Below, piece after piece: positions 1 to 10,781 of a DNA stretch of 64,000 nucleotides (within the stretch, counting starts at the first letter, position 1; the number at the start of each line of letters is the position of its first letter). The position numbers were made by a program, and so were the translations under genes. Below the pieces are notes generated by a model. That model had not been told where the DNA came from. It saw nothing but the letters and a program-made list of their open reading frames with translations, and did no database searches. The stretch is from assembly GCA_012960105.1 (NCBI GenBank), contig DUBV01000005.1, positions 108,862 through 172,861 on the forward strand. Direction: 5' to 3'. The DNA is from Thiotrichaceae bacterium. GTDB lineage: Bacteria > Pseudomonadota > Gammaproteobacteria > Eutrophobiales > Eutrophobiaceae.

Positions 1-744
1 TTATTAAAAAAACTTCTTAACTCTTATAAAGTATCTATAAGCTATTTCCAAACGTGTAAAATATTTTATTTATCACAAATATCAAAATATTTACCGGGCG
101 TTGTTTGGGGTCTTGCAATGCAAGCATCTATGCTTGACTCTGATAAAGCAATGAAAAAAATTGTATTTTCAAATATTCGATTCTTGTTATTTATTACAGC
201 TTTTTTTCTTTTCACTAGTTCCGCGTATCTAGCATTGAGATACTCATTAATAATAGCTTGTCTTTTATTCATAAGCTCTTTTGTGACGGTTTTTTGTCTA
301 AATAAAGACTCTATTCTCAATATTATTTTAACTCCCTTTCATAAACTCCATTCATATTTTTATCTGGAAAAAATAAATGAATGTAAAATAAGCACTGATA
401 AATTATTTTTATCTTGTATAGGGATATATATAACTTATATTCTAACAATTTCCACTATTGTTTTGGCTTTTTATGAAGTAACTTTATATGAGGCAATAGA
501 AATTTCTATATATCAATGTATAGCATGGGTTGCAGGAATGTTAGTATTTTTAGTGCCGGCTGGTATGGGTGTAAGAGAGGCGGCTTTTCTTGCCTTGGGA
601 AATCTTTCAACTAATTTTTCTACAGAACAAATACAGTCTATTGCCATTCTGACAAGGTTTGTTCAGTTGATTCAAGATGTCATACTATCATTAATAGCGA
701 TACTTTTTATCAAAGCAAGGAGGTTGAGTCGCAGTTTAGGATAA
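1..744 (+). CDS. Flippase-like integral membrane protein (LPG_synthase_TM / UPF0104 family), 5' end outside the window
   Basis: The reading frame is open from the first base, so the gene starts before the window; 247 residues remain. It is almost entirely hydrophobic with several membrane segments. Two landmarks of the lysylphosphatidylglycerol-synthase transmembrane family are visible: KYLPGVVW near window residues 29-36, and PAGMGVREAA about 60 residues before the C-terminus. Such proteins often sit in polysaccharide or lipid-glycan clusters, which fits gmd downstream; the substrate cannot be told from sequence. The internal ATG at 118 would delete the YLPG motif and is not the start. The gene is AT-rich, more so than the core genes later in the window. 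Confidence 0.8.
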   Translation, partial: LLKKLLNSYKVSISYFQTCKIFYLSQISKYLPGVVWGLAMQASMLDSDKAMKKIVFSNIRFLLFITAFFLFTSSAYLALRYSLIIACLLFISSFVTVFCLNKDSILNIILTPFHKLHSYFYLEKINECKISTDKLFLSCIGIYITYILTISTIVLAFYEVTLYEAIEISIYQCIAWVAGMLVFLVPAGMGVREAAFLALGNLSTNFSTEQIQSIAILTRFVQLIQDVILSLIAILFIKARRLSRSLG

Positions 745-1333
745 ATTAAGAGTAGTTTAATATGCTACAAGTAAGTGTTCTAGATATTTATAAAGAGTTA
801 ATTTGTCTCTCTATCCCTTCTTGCGAGAAGTAAATTCTTCTAGTAATGTTTTCGCCTGAGTTTTGTTTCTGGGCTTCTATCGAGTAGCGTGACGATAATA
901 CCTTTTAATAGTTCTGCTGTCTCCATCACATAAATTTGCTATGTTCGTTTTCTGTAAGTTATTTATAGTTTATTCTGTAACAATTAATGAATGTACATGA
1001 ATTTTGTGATGTTCTATTCCTTCTAAGAGAATATGGTGGAGCCATGTGATGGCTTGGAAGGAAGCCTGCTGTGCTTCACTAGGATTAATTGAAAATATGC
1101 GGTTAGGCATATTGTGTGTATTACTTGGAAGGGATATCAAAATTTTTGGTTTCGATTGTTGAATTTTATTAAGAATAAGAATTTAACTAAAGTGCTAAGG
1201 ATAGTAGTAAAAGAAAGAGTGTTTATCCGAAGCAAAGATATGACGAATACATGTATCAATTATTTAGTTACTATTAAGGTATGGGGCCAGAGAATATTTC
1301 TGATTTCTGTAACATTAAAATAGATAAAAAATT
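745..1333. other. 589-bp AT-rich gap with no convincing gene
   Basis: The 69-codon frame at 1114-1323 has no recognisable domain, no clear ribosome-binding site and odd composition, so I do not call it. On the minus strand, 926 to 811 reads as a plausible protein C-terminus (METAELLKGI then, after a frame change, AKTLLEEF) ending in a stop at 811-813; it may be a remnant of a lost gene. A small hairpin (AGCCAT/ATGGCT) lies near 1041-1055. Nothing else is supported. Confidence 0.4.
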
Positions 1334-2368
1334 ATGAAGAAACGCGCATTAATTACTGGCATCTCAGGACAAGATGGGGCTTTTTTATCACAGTTCCTCC
1401 TAGAAAAAAATTATGAAATTTATGGTGCGTACAGGCGTAGTTCATCTCCAATTACTTGGCGTCTTAACGAATTAGGGATTGACGGCGATGTAAAAATGGT
1501 ACCGTTTGAACTGCTGGATTATTCAAACATATTAAGCGTAATTGGCGAAGTGCAACCGGATGAAATATATAATTTAGCTGCACAAAGTTTTGTTAAAGGA
1601 TCATTCGAAAAACCGATTTATACCGCTGATGTAGATGCTGTTGGTGTGTTGAAAGTATTAGAGGCAATTAGAGTTGTTAATCCAGAAATAAAATTTTATC
1701 AAGCATCAACGTCTGAATTATTTGGTGTCCCAAAGGAATTTCCTCAAACAGAAACAACACCATTTTATCCTCGGAGTCCCTATTCCGCAGCGAAATTATT
1801 TGCACATACTATTACTATTAACTATAGAGAAGCGTATGGACTTCATGCTTCTGCTGGTATCTTATTTAATCATGAGTCGGAATTTAGAGGAATAGGTTTT
1901 GTAACTAGAAAGATCACCTCTTCATTAGCTAGTATAAAACAAGGGAATCTCGATTCTTTCGAATTAGGCAATATATATTCCAAGAGGGACTGGGGCTACG
2001 CAAAAGATTATGTGTCTGCTATGTGGGAAATGTTACAGCAGGAAAAAGCGGATGAATATGTTATTGCAACTGGAGAATCACATACAATTAAAGAGTTTAT
2101 TACGTTAGCAGCTGCGTCTATTGGGTTTGATCTAGAATGGTCTGGAGAAGGAGTAAATGAATATGCAATTGATAAAAAGAGAGGAAAAAAAATAATTACG
2201 ATTAATGAGAAGTATTTTCGTCCTTCAGAAGTTGACATGTTACAAGGAGATATAAGTAAAGCGAAAGAAATATTAGGTTGGGAACCAACTGTTACGTTTG
2301 AACAACTTGCTGAAAAAATGGCAGTATCAGATTATGAAAGAGTGAAAAATGGAAAGCGGTTAGTTTAA
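1334..2368 (+). CDS. gmd: GDP-mannose 4,6-dehydratase
   Basis: Converts GDP-D-mannose to GDP-4-keto-6-deoxy-D-mannose, the precursor of GDP-fucose, GDP-rhamnose and related sugars for surface polysaccharides. It is an extended short-chain dehydrogenase of 344 residues, normal for the family. Visible are the nucleotide-binding TGISGQDG (8-15), the active-site region STSE (125-128), catalytic Tyr150 and Lys154 in YSAAK, and NHES (179-182) followed by FVTRKI. The segment after NHES reads EFRG instead of the usual proline/arginine-rich PxRG. The next sugar-nucleotide enzyme (GMER or RMD type) is not present downstream, so the final sugar is unknown. No good Shine-Dalgarno precedes the ATG. Confidence 0.95.
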   Translation: MKKRALITGISGQDGAFLSQFLLEKNYEIYGAYRRSSSPITWRLNELGIDGDVKMVPFELLDYSNILSVIGEVQPDEIYNLAAQSFVKGSFEKPIYTADVDAVGVLKVLEAIRVVNPEIKFYQASTSELFGVPKEFPQTETTPFYPRSPYSAAKLFAHTITINYREAYGLHASAGILFNHESEFRGIGFVTRKITSSLASIKQGNLDSFELGNIYSKRDWGYAKDYVSAMWEMLQQEKADEYVIATGESHTIKEFITLAAASIGFDLEWSGEGVNEYAIDKKRGKKIITINEKYFRPSEVDMLQGDISKAKEILGWEPTVTFEQLAEKMAVSDYERVKNGKRLV

Positions 2369-2466
2369 TGAGTTTATTAAGGTTCGTTTACAACTATAGT
2401 GCTCATAATAGTTAATAGGCTATTTTAAAATTAGTATACTTTTGTAATTAATAGTCGAAAATTAAC

Positions 2467-3237
2467 CTAAGAGATCAATTTAAGCATAGCTTTTACCATT
2501 TTAGGGTTTGCAGAAACTATATTTCCGCTTTCTAAGTAATCTAATCCGCCTGATATTTCACTGCTAATTCCACCAGCTTCTTGTACTATTAGTACCCCAG
2601 CAGCAATATCCCAAGGTTTTAAATCATATTCCCAGAACCCATCAAGACGACCACAAGCAACATAGGCTAAGTCTAGTGATGCTGCACCGGCTCTTCTAAT
2701 GCCTGCTGCTTTTGGGAAAAAGGATTTAAAGTTTCCTATAAATCTATCCATGTCGTGCCCTTCCTTGAAAGGAAAGCCAGTGCCAAGTAAAGCACCATCT
2801 ATTGTTTTTTGTGAACTCACACGAATTTTTTTATTATTAAGTTGTGCGCCTTTGCCTTTTGAAGCAGTAAATAATTCCTGTTTTACCGGGTCGTATATAA
2901 CAGCTTGATCTAGACGATCTTTATATTGAAGTGCAATAGAGATAGCAAAATGAGGGAAACCATGTAAAAAATTAGTTGTGCCATCAAGCGGGTCAATAAT
3001 CCAGACGTATTCACTATCGCCAGATTTACCTGATTCCTCTGCGAGAAAAGCATGATCAGGGTAAGCCTTTTTAATGGTTTCGATGATGATATATTCAGCT
3101 TGTTTATCAACTTCTGTGACAAAGTCATTTTTTCCCTTTATATCAATCGAAATATCACTGACGCGATCCATTTCACGTACAATAGAGTCGCCGGCAGCTC
3201 TAGCTGCTCGGATAGCGATATTAAGCATGGGGTGCAT
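2467..3237 (-). CDS. suhB: Inositol-1-monophosphatase family protein SuhB
   Basis: Mg-dependent phosphatase of the inositol monophosphatase family; in enterobacteria SuhB also joins the ribosomal antitermination complex. With the start used here it has 256 residues and begins MHPMLNIAIRAA, as in E. coli SuhB. Metal-site residues are visible: Glu67-Glu68, DPLDGTTNF (82-90) and the C-terminal PWD (208-210). A TTG four codons upstream is possible, but the GGAG that lies inside that extension is spaced 6 nt from the ATG at 3237, which decides the start. It is divergent from trmJ, as is common in gammaproteobacteria. Confidence 0.93.
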   Translation of the reverse strand: MHPMLNIAIRAARAAGDSIVREMDRVSDISIDIKGKNDFVTEVDKQAEYIIIETIKKAYPDHAFLAEESGKSGDSEYVWIIDPLDGTTNFLHGFPHFAISIALQYKDRLDQAVIYDPVKQELFTASKGKGAQLNNKKIRVSSQKTIDGALLGTGFPFKEGHDMDRFIGNFKSFFPKAAGIRRAGAASLDLAYVACGRLDGFWEYDLKPWDIAAGVLIVQEAGGISSEISGGLDYLESGNIVSANPKMVKAMLKLIS

Positions 3238-3303
3238 AGTGTTCTCCAAATAGTTAGCGGGGTATTCTACGTTGTCAGTAGTAATGAGTGAAGCAATACA
3301 AGC

Positions 3304-4029
3304 ATGAAAAATATTTTTGATAAAATTAGGATTGTCTTAGTCAGTACAACACATCCCGGTAATATTGGTGCAGCAGCCCGCGCCATGAAAACCATGTCAC
3401 AGGAAAATTTGTATCTTGTGGAGCCTAAAATTTTTCCTTCAGCCGAAGCGACATCAAGAGCAACAGGTGCAGATGACGTACTAGCCGCAACCACGGTGTG
3501 CTCTAGTTTAAAAGAAGCTATTGCCGGTTGTGATCTGGTGATTGGCACTAGTGCCCGAACCAGAAGTATACCTTGGCCGATGGTTTTGCCGCGTGAATGC
3601 GCACAAACAGTTTCCGAAGATAAATATTCATCTGTCGCTATTGTCTTCGGCCGGGAGAATTCAGGTTTAAGTAACGATGAACTGGAATTATGTAATCTTG
3701 TTCTGCAAATACCTACTAATACAGAATATAGCTCATTGAACTTAGCCTCGGCCGTTCAAATTATTTGTTATGAGATATATCTGTTAGGCATCTATGAAAG
3801 CAGGGTTGAGTCGGCCGAAACGGACTCGCCTTTAGTTCATCAGGATAAAATGGAAATGTTTTATCAGCATCTAGAAGAATGTATGGTCGACATCGGTTTT
3901 CATGATGTAGATAACCCGCGTCTATTAATGCATCGAATGCGACGGCTATTTAATCGCGCACAATTGGAAGAAAGTGAATGCAATATCTTGCGTGGAATTT
4001 TGGCGAAGGTTCAGGGAAAAATTAAATAA
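3304..4029 (+). CDS. trmJ: tRNA (cytidine/uridine-2'-O-)-methyltransferase TrmJ
   Basis: SPOUT-superfamily enzyme that 2'-O-methylates position 32 of several tRNAs using S-adenosylmethionine. 241 residues. Family motifs: [10 protein letters not shown] (17-26), GTSAR (81-85), FGRENSGL (115-122) and [10 protein letters not shown] (143-152), the last two forming the knotted cofactor site. The C-terminal extension with [15 protein letters not shown] is typical of TrmJ rather than TrmL. It is divergent from suhB and its stop lies inside the 3' end of convergent purM (8-nt overlap), so the two transcripts must be antisense at their ends. Confidence 0.95.
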   Translation: MKNIFDKIRIVLVSTTHPGNIGAAARAMKTMSQENLYLVEPKIFPSAEATSRATGADDVLAATTVCSSLKEAIAGCDLVIGTSARTRSIPWPMVLPRECAQTVSEDKYSSVAIVFGRENSGLSNDELELCNLVLQIPTNTEYSSLNLASAVQIICYEIYLLGIYESRVESAETDSPLVHQDKMEMFYQHLEECMVDIGFHDVDNPRLLMHRMRRLFNRAQLEESECNILRGILAKVQGKIK

Positions 4030-5065
4030 TTACTTTATTTTCTGAATCGTTGCCTGCAATGATTTTTCCAATCTCCCAGGCCGTCTCACCACTATTATTC
4101 AGATAACTAATTGCTGCTTTCTTATTCTCTTGTGCCACACAGACAATCATGCCGACACCACAGTTAAATGTTTTATACATTTCGTGTGCTTCAACATTAC
4201 CTTGTTCTTGAAGCCATTTAAAAATGGGAGGCAGTGACCAACTAGCCGCATCAATTTCAACAGATAGATTATCAGGAATGACTCGCGGAATATTTTCGAT
4301 TAATCCACCCCCAGTAATATGGGCAATGGCATTCACAGGTACTTCATTAATTAATCCCAGAATTTGTTTTACATAGAGTCGTGTAGGTTCGAGCAAGAGG
4401 TCTAGTAGTGTTTTGTCGCCCAGCTTCTCAGATAGATCCTGATTCGTATGTTCAATTATTTTTCTAACCAGAGAATAACCATTTGAATGACAGCCGCTAG
4501 ATGCAAGTGCAATGACCGCATCACCTTCAGATACATTTTCTCCGGTAATTATTTCATCTTTTTCAACAACGCCGACGCAAAATCCGGCCAGATCATAATC
4601 ACCTTCTGTATACATCCCTGGCATTTCCGCCGTTTCGCCACCAATGAGACTACATCCCGATAAGGAACAGCCTTCTGCAATACCATTAATGACTGTTTCA
4701 GCAACATCAACATCAAGACTTGAGGTGGCAAAATAATCCAGAAAGAATAAAGGATCTGCGCCTTGCACTATCAAATCATTCACACACATCCCGACTAAAT
4801 CTATACCAATAGATTCGTGTCGATTATTTTCAATAGCGAGTTTGATTTTGGTGCCAACACCATCGGTGCCGGAAACCAGGACAGGATGCTTGTAATTTAA
4901 TGAACCGAGGTCAAATAAAGCACCAAAGCCACCAAGACCACCCATAACACCGGGTCGATGGGTTTTGCCGACGCTCTTTTTCAGCCGCTTAACCAGTTCA
5001 TTGCCTTGCTCTATATCAACGCCAGCGTCTTTATAGCTGAGTTTTTTGTCTGAGGGGTTATTCAT
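4022..5065 (-). CDS. purM: Phosphoribosylformylglycinamidine cyclo-ligase (AIR synthetase)
   Basis: Purine biosynthesis: ATP-dependent closure of FGAM to aminoimidazole ribotide. 347 residues from the ATG at 5065; an upstream TTG at 5101 would add 12 residues ([12 protein letters not shown]) not found in the family, so the internal ATG before SYKDAGVDI is chosen, although neither has a strong Shine-Dalgarno. Signatures are MGGLGGFG (41-48), SGTDGVGTK (65-73), [11 protein letters not shown], and the FNCGVGM stretch near the C-terminus. Many bacteria place purN next to purM; here purM is alone and divergent from DUF2066-perM-hda, an arrangement found in several gammaproteobacteria. Confidence 0.96.
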   Translation of the reverse strand: MNNPSDKKLSYKDAGVDIEQGNELVKRLKKSVGKTHRPGVMGGLGGFGALFDLGSLNYKHPVLVSGTDGVGTKIKLAIENNRHESIGIDLVGMCVNDLIVQGADPLFFLDYFATSSLDVDVAETVINGIAEGCSLSGCSLIGGETAEMPGMYTEGDYDLAGFCVGVVEKDEIITGENVSEGDAVIALASSGCHSNGYSLVRKIIEHTNQDLSEKLGDKTLLDLLLEPTRLYVKQILGLINEVPVNAIAHITGGGLIENIPRVIPDNLSVEIDAASWSLPPIFKWLQEQGNVEAHEMYKTFNCGVGMIVCVAQENKKAAISYLNNSGETAWEIGKIIAGNDSENKVII

Positions 5066-5140
5066 GGTGGCTATGGTATCGATGTCGACTGTTAACCGCA
5101 ATCCTTGACTTAAAGAGCAGTCTTGAATAGCGTGCCTACT

Positions 5141-6190
5141 ATGAAATTTAAATTATCTATTATCGTTTGTTTATTCGTTCTTACTTCCCAACCAGTCTAT
5201 GCCATAAAGGTTTCCGGCCTATATCAGGCGACTGCGACAGTTAGTGATGAATCAGCAGCAAAACGTAAGCCAGCCATTAAACGGGCGCTTCTACAGGTAT
5301 TAATAAAGCTGACGGGAAATCGGAATATTGCCAAGAGCAGTGGTATTAGTAATTTAATCGAGCGTCCAGAGCAGTATGTTCAGCAATTCCGTTATCAACA
5401 AGCAAGCAGTCAGGATAATGGACTGGAGCAATCCGCCATTCAGGAGCTATGGGTTCAATTTGATGAAAGTGCTCTGAATGATGTGCTACGTAGCTACAGC
5501 ATTAGCATCTGGGGCAAAGAACGTCCGTCGATACTGGTATGGTTCGCTCATGAAGGCGGTGAAACTCGCAGTCTGGTGACTTTTGAAGAAAGCCCAGAAT
5601 ATATCACGATGCTGGATAATGGCGCTGCAGCTAGAGGTATCTCACTATTATTTCCATTGCTCGATCTTGAAGATACTTCGAAAATTAGTGTTAGCGATGT
5701 TTGGGCAGATTTTAAAGAACCGGTATTAGCCGCGTCGACTCGCTACCAATCAGATGTGATATTGACGGGTAAATTAATTCAAGTTCTACCCACGTTGTGG
5801 GAAACACAATGGTCGGTTTATATTGATGCCAGTGAAAATCGCTGGACGACACAGGGAGAATCACCAGAAATCGTCCTGGAAGAGGGTATTGATGTGCTCG
5901 TCGATAGGCTAGCACATCAATATGTGAATACCGGCTCGACGCGTACAGAAGTGATATCGTTATTAGTTACCGATATTAATAATGTGGATAAATATGCTCG
6001 AGCATTATCCTATCTGGAATCATTACACTTTGTCCGTGCCGTGCAAGTGAAACACGTATCCGAGAATGAAGTCTTGTTCGAAGTCATTAGTGACGGTGGC
6101 ACGTCGGCAATTAACCAGACGATAGCGCTAGGTAAAACATTAGAGCTAGTGAGCAATGAAGAACAGTTGCATTACCGTTTAATTAGATGA
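5141..6190 (+). CDS. DUF2066 family secreted protein
   Basis: Function unknown. 349 residues from the ATG at 5141; a TTG at 5123 would add MNSVPT in front of the signal peptide. The N-terminus is a clear Sec signal ([20 protein letters not shown]), so the protein is exported to the periplasm. The mature start has the family pattern of a short strand, a basic stretch, then [14 protein letters not shown]. The stop overlaps the next gene by 4 nt (ATGA), giving tight coupling with the AI-2E-type permease and hda. This neighbourhood, opposite purM, is conserved in gammaproteobacteria and is the main support for the call. Confidence 0.85.
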   Translation: MKFKLSIIVCLFVLTSQPVYAIKVSGLYQATATVSDESAAKRKPAIKRALLQVLIKLTGNRNIAKSSGISNLIERPEQYVQQFRYQQASSQDNGLEQSAIQELWVQFDESALNDVLRSYSISIWGKERPSILVWFAHEGGETRSLVTFEESPEYITMLDNGAAARGISLLFPLLDLEDTSKISVSDVWADFKEPVLAASTRYQSDVILTGKLIQVLPTLWETQWSVYIDASENRWTTQGESPEIVLEEGIDVLVDRLAHQYVNTGSTRTEVISLLVTDINNVDKYARALSYLESLHFVRAVQVKHVSENEVLFEVISDGGTSAINQTIALGKTLELVSNEEQLHYRLIR

Positions 6191-7251
6191 GCGTACAAAT
6201 AACAGATGCCCAGAAATGGTTAATTCTGGTTGCAATCATAGCGACAGGCTATTTGTTATATTTATTGGCACCCATACTCACTCCATTTCTGATTAGTGCT
6301 TTTCTCGCCTATATCGGCGATCCTGCAGTCGACCGACTGCAAACGATAAAGTTTTCAAGAACACTCGCTGTCGTTTTTGTTTTTTGTCTAATGTTAATTA
6401 TAGGTTTATGTTTTATGTTAGCGGTGTTTCCGTTAATTGAAGAACAGATCAGACTGCTACTAACACGCATACCGGTCATGATCGATTGGGTACAATCAGA
6501 ATTCATCCCTTGGATAACGCAACGATTTGGTTTACAGCCAGATGCGATAGATCTAGGAGGACTAAAACAATCACTCATGGGACATTGGCAAACCGTTGGT
6601 AATGTTGTCGGAAAATTTTTGGCGAAGGTTTCTGCTTCAGGACAATTAATCATACTCTGGGTCAGTTACACATTATTAGTACCGGTAGTTACTTTTTACT
6701 TGCTAAGAGACTGGGATATTCTTGTAGATAAAATAAGAGAATTAATCCCCCGACGGTATGAAACTGTTACCGTTAAATTAGTAAAAGACAGCGATGCAGT
6801 ATTGGCTGAATTTTTTAGAGGGCAGTTACTGCTTATGTTTGCACAAGCTATTTTTTATAGCATAGGCTTGTGGGTAGTCGGTCTAGAGTTTTCATTATTA
6901 ATAGGCATGACTGCCGGCTTAGTTAGCTTTGTACCTTATCTAGGTGTAATAGTCGGAATAGTCGTTGCAGGTATAGCCGCTTTTATGCAGTTTCATGATG
7001 TAGTTCATATTGTCTATATATTGGTAGTCTTTGGCATGGGTCAGATGTTAGAAGGCATGGTGTTAACGCCATTACTCGTCGGTGACAGAATAGGCCTGCA
7101 CCCAGTTGCTGTTATTTTTGCCGTTATGGCCGGTGCGCAATTATTTGGTTTTTTTGGCATGTTAATAGCTCTGCCAGTTGCGGCAGTTATAGTCGTACTA
7201 CTAAGACACTTTCATGAACAATATTTAAACAGTAATTTTTACACTCCGTAA
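6187..7251 (+). CDS. AI-2E family transporter / PerM-like permease
   Basis: Polytopic inner-membrane protein of 354 residues with about seven or eight hydrophobic segments and a central amphipathic region (about residues 85-150), the layout of the AI-2E_transport/PerM family. The C-terminal half contains the family pattern FVPYLGVIVG and, near 290-310, a GDRIGLHPVAVIFAVMAG segment typical of this group. Members have been assigned as autoinducer exporters, Na+/H+ antiporters or permeases of unknown substrate, so no substrate is claimed. It begins inside the last codons of DUF2066 and its stop shares a base with the hda start (TAATG), so the three are probably cotranscribed and translationally coupled. 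Confidence 0.9.
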   Translation: MSVQITDAQKWLILVAIIATGYLLYLLAPILTPFLISAFLAYIGDPAVDRLQTIKFSRTLAVVFVFCLMLIIGLCFMLAVFPLIEEQIRLLLTRIPVMIDWVQSEFIPWITQRFGLQPDAIDLGGLKQSLMGHWQTVGNVVGKFLAKVSASGQLIILWVSYTLLVPVVTFYLLRDWDILVDKIRELIPRRYETVTVKLVKDSDAVLAEFFRGQLLLMFAQAIFYSIGLWVVGLEFSLLIGMTAGLVSFVPYLGVIVGIVVAGIAAFMQFHDVVHIVYILVVFGMGQMLEGMVLTPLLVGDRIGLHPVAVIFAVMAGAQLFGFFGMLIALPVAAVIVVLLRHFHEQYLNSNFYTP

Positions 7252-7967
7252 TGCCAAGTGATTTTTCTGAAAATTCTTCTTTAGACCAAATTCCATTTCA
7301 GTTTGGCAATTTTCAGCAGGATGATTTCTCCTCATTTTTGTCAGGAGAAAATCAAGAGTTGTTGACGCTGATGAATAAGATTTCTAAAAAAGAAGAAATT
7401 CATCATCTCTATATTTGGGGTGCAACCGGATTCGGCAAGACGCATCTATTGCAAGCCGCATGCAAACAAGCCTCTGAATCTGATTTGCAAGTAGCCTATC
7501 TTCCTCTTAAGCAGTTATCAGAATTAAGCTCTGAAATGTTACATGACTTAGGTGAACTGGATTTAGTTTGTGTTGATGATATTGAATGTGTCGCCGGACA
7601 AATAGAATGGCAACAAGGTTTAGTCTGGCTATATAACGAATTGCGCGACAATGAACATTCCATGATTATAAGTTCAAATGTTTCAGCGACAAATATTGAG
7701 CTTGAAGTCGATGATCTAAAATCCAGGTTAAGCTGGGATCAGGTACTTCGCATTAAAGAAGCTGATGACGAATTGAAAATACAAATACTAAAACAAAAAG
7801 CCAATGCACGATCATTTGAACTGAGTGATGAGGTTATAGAGTATTTAATTGTCCGAGTTGACCGTAATCTAGGTTCACTAATAGACATATTGGATAAAAT
7901 CGATCACGCATCGCTTGCGGCAAAACGGAAGATAACGATTCCTTTTGTCAAAGATTTGATTAACTAG
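7251..7967 (+). CDS. hda: DnaA regulatory inactivator Hda
   Basis: AAA+ DnaA paralogue that, loaded on the beta clamp, stimulates hydrolysis of DnaA-bound ATP after initiation of replication. 238 residues, like E. coli Hda. Walker A is GATGFGKTH (57-65) and Walker B LVCVDDIE (105-112); an arginine-rich sensor region follows (KSRLSWDQ). The N-terminal QIPFQF (13-18) matches the position of the clamp-binding QLSLPL-type motif. It lacks the DnaA DNA-binding domain IV. Last gene of the DUF2066-perM-hda unit. Confidence 0.93.
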   Translation: MPSDFSENSSLDQIPFQFGNFQQDDFSSFLSGENQELLTLMNKISKKEEIHHLYIWGATGFGKTHLLQAACKQASESDLQVAYLPLKQLSELSSEMLHDLGELDLVCVDDIECVAGQIEWQQGLVWLYNELRDNEHSMIISSNVSATNIELEVDDLKSRLSWDQVLRIKEADDELKIQILKQKANARSFELSDEVIEYLIVRVDRNLGSLIDILDKIDHASLAAKRKITIPFVKDLIN

Positions 7968-8182
7968 TCATTTATAGCAATTGTAGCAGTATTATCATTG
8001 TTACAAGTGATTGCGATTTTAGTAGGTCGATGAAACACATTAATTAAATTTTTAATCTAACCCTGATTTTCTATGTTTAGTAGGCATAATTATTGCTAAT
8101 TTTATAGTTTGGTATTAGGCCAATGTGTGCACAGTAAGAGCCACTTTAAATAATTCGAAGAACTGTAAGTAAAATAGCATCA

Positions 8183-9319
8183 ATGAATTCAAATCTAAAA
8201 AATACAGATATGCAGGATATCTTACTTAATATATTAAAGGGTATCTCCTTTGATTCAGGTCAATCTTATTTTGCCTCATTGACTAAGCAATTAACGGAAG
8301 TTCTAAAGGCAGATTTCGCCATCATCGGTAAATTAAAAGATGACAAAATTGCACGTATTCAGACACTAGCTGTCGTTACAGAAGGTGAATTAATTGAGAA
8401 TTTTGAATACGATTTGGAACACGCACCTTGTGCAAAAGCCATTAGCAATTCGATATGTATTCATGCAAGCGGTATACAAGAAATATACCCTCAAGATTCT
8501 TTTTTAGAAGCGAAGAATATAGAAGCTTACGCTGGAATTCGTCTGCTTGACGCTAATGGAAACCTGTAGGGCATTATGAATGTGCTCTATCGCCATTCGA
8601 TTGAGAATTTGAATGTAGTTGAATTTATACTGAAAGTCTTAGCAGTGCACACTTCAGCAGAAATAAACAGGATCAATATAGAAAAAGAGCTGCTCGAGTC
8701 CGAGAGAAAAAATCGTGCCTGGATAGAGAAATCTCCGGTTTGCACCAAAATACTGGACCTTGATTTTAATTTGCAATACATGAGTTCTGCAGGTGTGCAA
8801 GCGCTTAATATTGACGACATCACTTTGCACTATGGGAAACCCTATCCTTTAGAATTTTATCCTGAGTCATTCAAAAACAAGATGCTTGAAAGTTTGAAAA
8901 AAGCTTTAAAGACAAATGAAGTTGTTGAACAGGAAGCCCCCGTGTTCGATGTGGATGGAAATGAATTATGGTTTCATTCGACCATAATCCCTGTTCTGGA
9001 TGATAAATGTGAAAATGACTACATCATGGTCTTATCCCTCGAGATTACCGATCGCAAACGTGCGGAAGATAATCTGAAGCAAAGTGAAGAACGTTTTAAC
9101 TTTGCTATGCAAGGTGCCAATGATGGTCTGTGGGACTGGGACTTGAAGACCGATGAGGTCTACTATTCGCCACGCTGGAAAAGCATGTTGGGATATAAAG
9201 ATGATGAAATTAAACATCATGTATCAGAATGGAAACGACTGTTGCACCCAGATGATTTGGACATGACATTAGCCAATGCTGAAGCCTGTATAAATGATGA
9301 AAAAAATAGTCGTTGTTGA
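8183..9319 (+). pseudogene. Degraded GAF-PAS-PAS sensor protein (in-frame stop, kinase end lost)
   Basis: The first 128 codons give a GAF domain (from about residue 15) that is cut by a TAG at 8567-8569. The same frame then continues GIMNVLYRH...FAxHTSAEINR-like, the normal end of a GAF domain, followed by two PAS domains joined by EITDRKRAEDNLKQSEERF. The second PAS stops abruptly after its HPDDLD loop: no histidine-kinase or GGDEF domain follows, and the frame closes at 9319 inside the downstream regulator. I infer a hybrid or plain sensor kinase that lost its output domain by deletion and then gained a nonsense codon. TAG ends normal genes here (for example hda), so recoding is unlikely. 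Confidence 0.75.
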
Positions 9320-9659
9320 TGACGAACCTGAAGTTCGAAGCGCAATAAATGTCATGTTGTCTGATCAATACGAAATTAAGGAATTAGTAACGGTTAATGA
9401 AGTGATTAAATACTGAAATAAAAATTCAGTTGATCTGATTATTACGGACTTATTTATGCCGGAAAAATCAGGTCTGGATCTGATCGAAATCATCAATGAA
9501 ATGAATTATGATGTTAAATTATTAGCAGTATCAGGTGGCAGCCGCAAAAGTAAATGTGACTTTCTTCCTGTCGCAGAACTTATGGGGGCACATGATATTT
9601 TGCATAAACCATTTACTCCAAATGAACTTCGGGGAAAAGTGGGGGCGTTATTAAACTAA
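9297..9659 (+). pseudogene. Response-regulator receiver domain interrupted by TGA
   Basis: A single receiver domain beginning MKKIVVVDDEPEVR at 9297, with the acidic pocket (DDE), phospho-acceptor Asp in LIITDLFMP, and the lysine near the end in ILHKPFTP. The reading frame is broken by TGA at 9414-9416, between helix 2 (NEVIKY) and the strand leading to the acceptor Asp; a tryptophan codon (TGG) would restore it. It overlaps the truncated sensor by 23 nt, so the pair was probably a sensor-regulator operon. TGA is a working stop in this genome (DUF2066 ends with it), so the domain is probably not made whole. Confidence 0.7.
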
Positions 9660-9729
9660 GAATTATATAACTTAAGGTTATGTAAAAATAACTTTTCATA
9701 AGCAAATCAAAAGAGTCATTATCGATTAA

Positions 9730-10687
<958 letters not shown>

Positions 10688-10781
10688 GGCAATTCCTACT
10701 GTATATTAAGCATTAAGATTTAATTGATGATAATTAAAATAAAAGCAGTTGACGAGTTGAATTTAATTAAACAAGGACACT

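Noticed and set aside
1114..1323. 69-codon frame before gmd
   Set aside because: No RBS, no domain, odd amino-acid make-up; probably noncoding.
4022..4029. 8-nt convergent overlap of trmJ and purM
   Set aside because: Short tail-to-tail overlaps are common in compact genomes.
8183..9659. Stop-codon recoding (TAG/TGA read through) to explain the broken sensor genes
   Set aside because: Both codons end ordinary genes elsewhere in the window (hda with TAG, DUF2066 with TGA) and a third lesion is a deletion; decay is simpler.
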